Made by a program: the position numbers and the translations under genes. 64,000 bases of DNA from Ochrobactrum sp. BTU1 (GTDB lineage Bacteria > Pseudomonadota > Alphaproteobacteria > Rhizobiales > Rhizobiaceae). The notes beneath the pieces are model-generated. The model was not told the origin of the DNA. It did no database searches and was given only the letters and a program-made list of their open reading frames with translations. Where the stretch lies: the NCBI GenBank assembly GCA_018798825.1, contig CP076354.1, positions 2,102,001 through 2,166,000 on the forward strand, read 5' to 3'. Shown in pieces: positions 59,224-64,000 of the stretch (positions are counted from its first letter, which is position 1; the number at the start of each line of letters is the position of its first letter).

Positions 59224-60705
59224 ATGGCAATGGGTTTCATCAAGAAAATGTTCTCCTTCGGCAAGAAGGAGGTTGAAGAAAAGCCGGTCGACCAGCCCGC
59301 TCCTGATGCCGTGGAAGCGGCTTTAGAAACACAGCTTCCTGAAACCGTCGAGGCGCCTGAAGAAACCGAAAACACCGTCGTTGAAGTGGTTATTTCCGAA
59401 CCGGAAGTACCAGTGATCGCCAGTGAGCCAGAGCCTGAACAGATTGAAGAGCCTGCCGCTGAACCGGTTGAGGAAGAAAAGGCAGAACCGGAGCATCCGG
59501 TTGCCGAGATCGAAATCCCGATTGAACAGCCACCGGTGATGGAACCGATCGTGGTTGAAGCACCTGCGCCAGAGCCCGTTGTTGCGCCCGTCGTCGAGCC
59601 AGAGCCTGTTGCTGAACCCGAACAGGTTGAAGTCGCGAAAGCTCCTGAAGTTTCAGAGGCACCCGTTGTTGAGGAAATAGTCGAGCCCGCAACTCAGCCA
59701 GAGGCAGCGAAGCCCAAAAAGGTCAAGGTCGCAAAGGCCGTTGAAGAACATCAGGAAGAGGTGCCGGTCGAGGCAGCGCCTGAGCCAAAGCTTTCTTGGT
59801 TCGAGCGCCTGCGTCGCGGCCTGCTGCGTTCATCGAATTCATTGAGCGATTCCATCAGCGGTATCTTCACCAAGCGCAAGCTCGATGAAGACACGTTGCA
59901 GGATCTTGAAGACGTGCTCATTCAGGCCGATCTCGGCCTTGAAACAGCTATGCGTGTGACCGATGCGCTGTCGTCCGGCCGTTATGGCAAGGACGTGACT
60001 GGCGAAGAAGTGCGCAACATCATGGGCGCGGAAATCGAAAAGGTGCTTGGGCCCGTCGCAAAGCCTTTGGAGCTTGATCTCTCGCACAAGCCGCATGTCA
60101 TTCTGGTTGTCGGCGTCAATGGCACCGGCAAGACCACGACCATCGGCAAGCTTGCCGCAAAGCTGACCGCTGGCGGCCTCAAGGTGATGCTAGCGGCAGG
60201 TGATACTTTCCGCGCCGCCGCTATCGAACAGCTCCATATCTGGGGCGAGCGTACCGGATCGCCTGTTGTTTCAAGCAAGCTCGGAGCGGATGCGGCAGGC
60301 CTTGCCTATGACGCATGGAAACAGGCCAAAGATGCGGGCAGCGACGTTCTCATCATAGATACAGCAGGCCGTTTGCAGAATAAAGCCGAGCTGATGGATG
60401 AACTCGCCAAGATCGTCCGCGTTCTTGGCAAGCACGACCCGGAAGCCCCGCACACGGTTCTCCAGACCTTGGATGCAACCACCGGCCAGAATGCACTCAA
60501 TCAGGTCGAGATTTTCAAGAATATCGCTGGCGTCAACGGCCTCGTCATGACCAAGCTTGACGGCACGGCACGCGGCGGCATTCTGGTGGCCATTTCAGCC
60601 AAGCATAAGCTTCCGATCTATTTCATCGGCGTCGGCGAAGGCGTCGACGATCTTGAACCATTTGCGGCCAAGGATTTTGCCCGCGCCATCGCAGGAGTTG
60701 CCTGA
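59224..60705 (+). CDS. ftsY: Signal recognition particle receptor FtsY
   Basis: FtsY docks ribosome-SRP complexes at the inner membrane. The 493-residue protein has an acidic Pro/Glu/Val-rich N-terminal A domain of about 180 residues, then the NG domain: [20 protein letters not shown]-binding G1 [18 protein letters not shown]2/G3 [15 protein letters not shown] and [17 protein letters not shown], and G4 [10 protein letters not shown]. Start ATG at 59224 follows an AAGGG site; ATG at 59230 is an alternative. It overlaps the yciB start by one base. Confidence 0.96.
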   Translation: MAMGFIKKMFSFGKKEVEEKPVDQPAPDAVEAALETQLPETVEAPEETENTVVEVVISEPEVPVIASEPEPEQIEEPAAEPVEEEKAEPEHPVAEIEIPIEQPPVMEPIVVEAPAPEPVVAPVVEPEPVAEPEQVEVAKAPEVSEAPVVEEIVEPATQPEAAKPKKVKVAKAVEEHQEEVPVEAAPEPKLSWFERLRRGLLRSSNSLSDSISGIFTKRKLDEDTLQDLEDVLIQADLGLETAMRVTDALSSGRYGKDVTGEEVRNIMGAEIEKVLGPVAKPLELDLSHKPHVILVVGVNGTGKTTTIGKLAAKLTAGGLKVMLAAGDTFRAAAIEQLHIWGERTGSPVVSSKLGADAAGLAYDAWKQAKDAGSDVLIIDTAGRLQNKAELMDELAKIVRVLGKHDPEAPHTVLQTLDATTGQNALNQVEIFKNIAGVNGLVMTKLDGTARGGILVAISAKHKLPIYFIGVGEGVDDLEPFAAKDFARAIAGVA

Positions 60706-61361
60706 TGGAGCATCCCGTTTTCGAACGCGATCCGTCGCAAAAGACCGAAGCAGAACGCAAGGAAGTCCCGCCGCTGCTCAAGCTTGCGCTGGAACTCGGA
60801 CCGCTGCTGATGTTCTTTTTTGCCAATGCGCGTGGTGAAAGCCTGATCGAGCGCTTTCCAGTGCTTGGACAGATCGGCGAGCCGATCTTTCTGGCAACCG
60901 CACTCTTCATGGTTGCAACCGTCATTGCGCTTGCCATTTCATGGTCGATGACACGCACCCTGCCGATGATGCCGCTCATTTCCGGCATCGTGGTTCTGGT
61001 GTTTGGTGCGCTGACGCTCTGGCTGCACAACGATACCTTCATCAAGATGAAGCCGACCATCGTAAACACGCTGTTTGGCGCGATCTTGCTCGGCGGGCTT
61101 TTATTCGGCAAATCCCTGCTTGGTTATGTGTTTGATTCGGCTTTCAAGCTGGATGCAGAGGGTTGGCGCAAGCTGACCTTCCGCTGGGGTTTGTTCTTCA
61201 TCTTCCTGGCAATTGCCAATGAAGTGGTGTGGCGCAATTTTTCGACCGATGCCTGGGTTTCCTTCAAGGTCTGGGGCATCATGCCGATCACCATTTTCTT
61301 CACGCTTTCACAAATGCCGCTTATCCAGAAGCACACTTTGCCTGAGGCGAAAGCCGAATAA
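60705..61361 (+). CDS. yciB: Septation protein A / inner-membrane protein YciB (IspZ)
   Basis: A 218-residue inner-membrane protein with about five to six helices: [79 protein letters not shown]. The conserved K-P-T-I-V-N-T-L-F segment is the IspZ/YciB signature. It supports septation and membrane homeostasis. Its start overlaps the ftsY stop. The last codons and stop lie in the first unit of a 26-bp tandem repeat. Confidence 0.94.
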   Translation: MEHPVFERDPSQKTEAERKEVPPLLKLALELGPLLMFFFANARGESLIERFPVLGQIGEPIFLATALFMVATVIALAISWSMTRTLPMMPLISGIVVLVFGALTLWLHNDTFIKMKPTIVNTLFGAILLGGLLFGKSLLGYVFDSAFKLDAEGWRKLTFRWGLFFIFLAIANEVVWRNFSTDAWVSFKVWGIMPITIFFTLSQMPLIQKHTLPEAKAE

Positions 61362-61440
61362 ATAAGAAGGCGGCGAAAGCCGAATGAATAAGAACGTGGT
61401 GAAAGCCGAATGAATAAGAGTTCGGTGAAGGCCGAATAAC
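61347..61440. repeat. 26-bp tandem repeat at the 3' end of yciB
   Basis: Three full 26-bp units (61347-61372, 61373-61398, 61399-61424) and a partial fourth (61425-61440) each begin G[C/T]GAA[A/G]GCCGAAT. The yciB stop codon is in the first unit. The array ends just before the gloB ribosome-binding region. Units differ at a few positions, mostly at the 3' end. Confidence 0.9.
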
Positions 61441-61464
61441 AAACGCATGAAAATGGAGGACGCC

Positions 61465-62247
61465 ATGCCCCAGATCGACAAAAGACTCGATATCGAACAG
61501 TTCATCTGCCGCAGCGATAATTATGGCGTTCTCATCCATGATCCTGAAAGTGAGCTGACCGCGGCAATCGACGCGCCGGATGCGCACGCAATCGAAGCGG
61601 CGCTCAAGCGCCGTGGCTGGACGCTCGACTTCATTTTCACGACGCATCATCACCTTGATCACGTCGAAGGCAACGAGGCGCTGAAAGCCAAATTCGGCGT
61701 CAGCATCATCGGACCAAAGGCTGAGCTAAACAAAATCCCGACACTCGACCGTACCGTTCAGGACGGCGACGAGTTCACCTTCGGACTTTTCAAGGTCAAA
61801 GTGATTTCCACACCCGGTCACACGGCTGGCGAGATTTCCTTTTATCTGCCAGAAGCAAAAGTCGTGTTTACAGGCGACACGCTTTTTGCACTGGGCTGCG
61901 GTCGACTGTTTGAAGGAACACCGGATATCATGTTCCAGTCGCTGCAAAAGCTTGTGGCGCTGCCGGGCGATACTGCCGTTTATTGCGGCCACGAATATAC
62001 GCAGAGCAATGCACGCTTTGCCTTGACCATCGATCCCGACAATTCGGCATTGAAGGAACGTGCAGCCGAGATTGCGCGGCTCCGTGCAGCTGATAAGATG
62101 ACCCTGCCCTCCAGCATAGCGCTTGAAATGGCAACCAATCCATTTCTTCGCTGGCACGATGGCCGCATTCGCACGCGGCTTGGAATGCAGGGCGCAACTG
62201 ATGAAGCGGTTTTCGCGGAAATCCGTAAGCGCAAGGATTTATTCTAG
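61465..62247 (+). CDS. gloB: Hydroxyacylglutathione hydrolase (glyoxalase II)
   Basis: GloB hydrolyses S-D-lactoylglutathione to D-lactate and glutathione, the second step of methylglyoxal detoxification. The 260-residue metallo-beta-lactamase-fold protein has the binuclear metal motif TTHHHLDHVEGN (about residues 53-64), STPGHTAGEISFYL, FTGDTLFALGCGRLFEG and YCGHEYTQSNARFAL. ATG at 61465 (MPQIDKRLDI) is chosen because GGAGG lies 5 bp before it; an upstream ATG at 61447 is weaker. Confidence 0.94.
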   Translation: MPQIDKRLDIEQFICRSDNYGVLIHDPESELTAAIDAPDAHAIEAALKRRGWTLDFIFTTHHHLDHVEGNEALKAKFGVSIIGPKAELNKIPTLDRTVQDGDEFTFGLFKVKVISTPGHTAGEISFYLPEAKVVFTGDTLFALGCGRLFEGTPDIMFQSLQKLVALPGDTAVYCGHEYTQSNARFALTIDPDNSALKERAAEIARLRAADKMTLPSSIALEMATNPFLRWHDGRIRTRLGMQGATDEAVFAEIRKRKDLF

Positions 62248-62256
62248 GACATTACC

Positions 62257-62751
62257 ATGATGACGATTTCTCGCTTCAAACAGTTTCATGCAGCAGCTCT
62301 GCTCGGCCTTTCTCTTGCGATCCTTCCGCAGTCAGCGAACATGGCCTTTGCCGAAGACATTCTGGCAATTGCAACGCCACCGCAGACACCAGCTGACATC
62401 AACAATTTCAAGCTGACCGAAGACCTCCTGACGCGTATGGAAAAAATCCATACGCAGCTTGAGGATATGCAGCTTTCACCGACTGCCGAAGAAGGTCAGG
62501 ATGCGCAGCCGTCGATGGATTCCATGGTCAAGAGCATCGAATCGCGCCCGCAAGTGGTTGAGGTGATGAAGGCGGAAAACATCGAGCCACGCGATTATCT
62601 TCTCGCCTATTTCGCCATGATGAGCGCGCTTGCAGCAGCCGATGCCGAAGAAGAAGATCAGCTTGTCGATGAAGTGAAGCAGATCAATCCCGAGCACCTC
62701 GTCTTTGGCAAACAATATGGCGACCGCATTCGCGAACTGATCGGAGAATAG
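62257..62751 (+). CDS. Small secreted protein of unknown function
   Basis: A 164-residue protein with a signal peptide (hydrophobic AALLGLSLAILPQSANMAFA, cut near residue 33). The mature part is helical and acidic, with FKLTEDLLTRMEKIHTQLEDM and an EEEDQLVDEVKQ segment, and has no cysteine. I recognise no family. It follows gloB by 9 bp on the same strand and ends at a shared terminator, so it may be co-transcribed with gloB. Confidence 0.75.
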   Translation: MMTISRFKQFHAAALLGLSLAILPQSANMAFAEDILAIATPPQTPADINNFKLTEDLLTRMEKIHTQLEDMQLSPTAEEGQDAQPSMDSMVKSIESRPQVVEVMKAENIEPRDYLLAYFAMMSALAAADAEEEDQLVDEVKQINPEHLVFGKQYGDRIRELIGE

Positions 62752-62763
62752 AGCATCAATGAA

Positions 62764-62796
62764 AAACCGGCGAAGTTTCCTTCGCCGGTTTTTTCT
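62764..62796. terminator. Bidirectional terminator between the secreted-protein and zntA genes
   Basis: AACCGGCGAA and TTCGCCGGTT form a perfect 10-bp stem with a 6-nt loop, A-rich on the left and T-rich on the right, between convergent genes. Confidence 0.85.
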
Positions 62797-62797
62797 T

Positions 62798-64000
62798 TCA
62801 AGATGATTGCCTTAGCAGCCGTAGTGCGTTGATTGTCACCAGAACGGTCGCGCCGGTATCGGCCAGAATTGCTGGCCAGAGGCCGGTAATCCCCAGCACC
62901 GTGGTCACAAGGAATACCGCTTTAAGACCAAGTGCGATTGTAATGTTCTGATGAATATTACGCATGGTCCGCTTCGACAGATCGACCATCGCAGCCACAT
63001 CACCGACGCGACCATGCAGCACCGCTGCATCCGCAGTTTCCAGCGCCACATCCGTACCGCCACCCATGGCGATGCCAACATCGGCTGCAGCAAGCGCTGG
63101 CGCGTCATTGATACCATCGCCAACCTTGGCAACAACCTGACCCGCATTGCGAAACTCGCCAACAATCCGCTGCTTGTCTTCCGGCAGGAGTTCGGCGCGC
63201 ACTTCGATGCCCAGATCCTTGCCGATAGCTTCTGCCGTGCGACGATTATCGCCGGTCAGCATAACGGTACGAATACCGGCTTCCTTCAGCGTCTTAAGCC
63301 CCGCAATCGCATCCGCGCGCGGCTCATCACGCATGGCTATGGCACCTGCAATTTTTCCGTCTGCAACCAGAACAGAAACCGTCTTACCTTCATCATTGCA
63401 GGCAGCGATCCGCGCCGCCAGATCGTCCGGAATGGCAGAGATTTCATTCGCAGCCTTGCGCGAACCCAAGAACAGCTCAATGCCATCAGCTTTACCTGAC
63501 ACACCCTTGCCGCCATGTGCCTTACCTGCCGAAACGGCTGAGAGTTTCAGGCCACGCGTATCAGATGCACCGACAATCGCTAAAGCCAGCGGATGGCTTG
63601 AACCTGCATCAAGTGATGCAGCCAGTCGCAAGACTTCTTCTTCCGAAAGTGCGCCAGACAGAACATCCGTTACCTGCGGCTTGCCTTCTGTCAGCGTACC
63701 GGTTTTGTCGAAACAGGCGGTCGTAATCTTGCCTATGGTTTCAAGAACTGCGCCCCCCTTCAACAACAGCCCGCGCCTCGCACCGGCCGAAAGCGAGGCG
63801 GCAATGGCTGCAGGTGTCGAAATAACCAGCGCACAGGGGCAACCGATCAGCAGAATGGCCAGACCTTTATAAATCCACTCACCCCATTCAGCACCCGCGA
63901 CCAGCGGCGGCAGAATGGCAACCAGAGCCGCCACGACAACCACGCCCGGCGTATAGTAAGTCGAGAAGCGATTGATGAAACGCTCTGTGGGTGCTTTGGC
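62798..64000 (-). CDS. zntA: Zn/Cd/Pb-type P1B ATPase (ZntA-like), 3' part, cut by window edge
   Basis: The reading frame runs open to the right edge, so this is the C-terminal two-thirds of the protein, about 400 residues visible. The first visible segment KAPTERFINRFSTYYTPG is typical of ZntA. The ion-site motif is IGCPCALVIS, the phosphorylation motif is DKTGTLTEGKP, the nucleotide domain has TGDNRRTAEAIG, and the hinge is VGDGINDAPALA. It exports Zn2+, Cd2+ or Pb2+. The N-terminal metal-binding domains lie outside the window. It has no ZntR-type regulator visible. Confidence 0.93.
   Translation of the reverse strand, partial: AKAPTERFINRFSTYYTPGVVVVAALVAILPPLVAGAEWGEWIYKGLAILLIGCPCALVISTPAAIAASLSAGARRGLLLKGGAVLETIGKITTACFDKTGTLTEGKPQVTDVLSGALSEEEVLRLAASLDAGSSHPLALAIVGASDTRGLKLSAVSAGKAHGGKGVSGKADGIELFLGSRKAANEISAIPDDLAARIAACNDEGKTVSVLVADGKIAGAIAMRDEPRADAIAGLKTLKEAGIRTVMLTGDNRRTAEAIGKDLGIEVRAELLPEDKQRIVGEFRNAGQVVAKVGDGINDAPALAAADVGIAMGGGTDVALETADAAVLHGRVGDVAAMVDLSKRTMRNIHQNITIALGLKAVFLVTTVLGITGLWPAILADTGATVLVTINALRLLRQSS

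Overview
The window is a chromosomal stretch from an alphaproteobacterium of the Brucella/Ochrobactrum group (Brucellaceae, Rhizobiales). The strongest marker is an Omp19-type lipoprotein (56031-56567), a Brucellaceae antigen. Supporting signs are a CenR/OtpR-type response regulator followed by a cNMP-binding protein, Rhizobiales gene orders (hemC-hemD-mic60-hemY; mdh-sucCDAB-lpd), full CtrA boxes, and Rhizobiales-style intergenic palindromic repeats. Almost everything is core metabolism and cell-cycle machinery. I see no rRNA, tRNA, CRISPR array, insertion sequence or intact prophage.

Layout. 1-1,800: the 5' end of ftsE (leftward, with a CtrA box upstream), a small spanin-like lipoprotein, and aqpZ. 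1,900-8,600: an MFS exporter, a TerB-domain protein, and the leftward heme block hemC-hemD-mic60-hemY. 8,650-12,230: tsaD-gpsA, then a repeat pair, then a tight YciI/EVE/METTL20-type methyltransferase cluster. 12,280-17,150: an EamA exporter divergent from a MocR-type regulator, an NCS2 purine permease and a YkuD protein. 17,290-18,470: CenR-like regulator and cNMP-binding protein. 18,470-24,440: an ABC-F ATPase, exonuclease III, LolA-like protein and FtsK. 24,560-27,160: amt (sigma-54 promoter, no glnK beside it) and tesB. 27,290-30,810: a Coq6/UbiH-type hydroxylase, an unknown polytopic membrane protein, OsmC and a VOC protein. 30,940-34,390: sdhCDAB. 34,840-36,670: a GNAT acetyltransferase and a membrane diguanylate cyclase. 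36,900-41,950: leuC, rplS, a DUF4260-type protein, trmD, rimM and xerC. 42,000-43,350: a TraB/GumN protein and a small Pro-rich membrane protein. 43,420-54,370: a long leftward TCA block mdh-sucC-sucD-sucA-sucB-MAPEG-LysE-secreted protein-lpdA. 54,790-56,570: zapE and omp19. 57,030-62,750: dapF-mtaB-ftsY-yciB, gloB and a small secreted protein. 62,800-64,000: the 3' part of a ZntA-type metal P-type ATPase.

How it works together. The sdh and mdh-suc-lpd blocks supply succinate dehydrogenase, 2-oxoglutarate dehydrogenase, succinyl-CoA ligase and malate dehydrogenase. ftsE, ftsK, xerC, zapE, ftsY and yciB serve division, chromosome resolution and membrane targeting. ftsE and ftsK each carry a full CtrA consensus upstream, suggesting shared cell-cycle control. 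A two-module palindromic repeat recurs in at least eight intergenic gaps, and one copy appears to act as a gene terminator.

No clearly new multi-gene system was found. The best leads are the two CtrA boxes, the orphan spanin-like lipoprotein, the YciI-EVE-methyltransferase cluster, the unknown membrane protein at 28719-29903, the 26-bp tandem repeat at the end of yciB, and the palindrome upstream of mdh.
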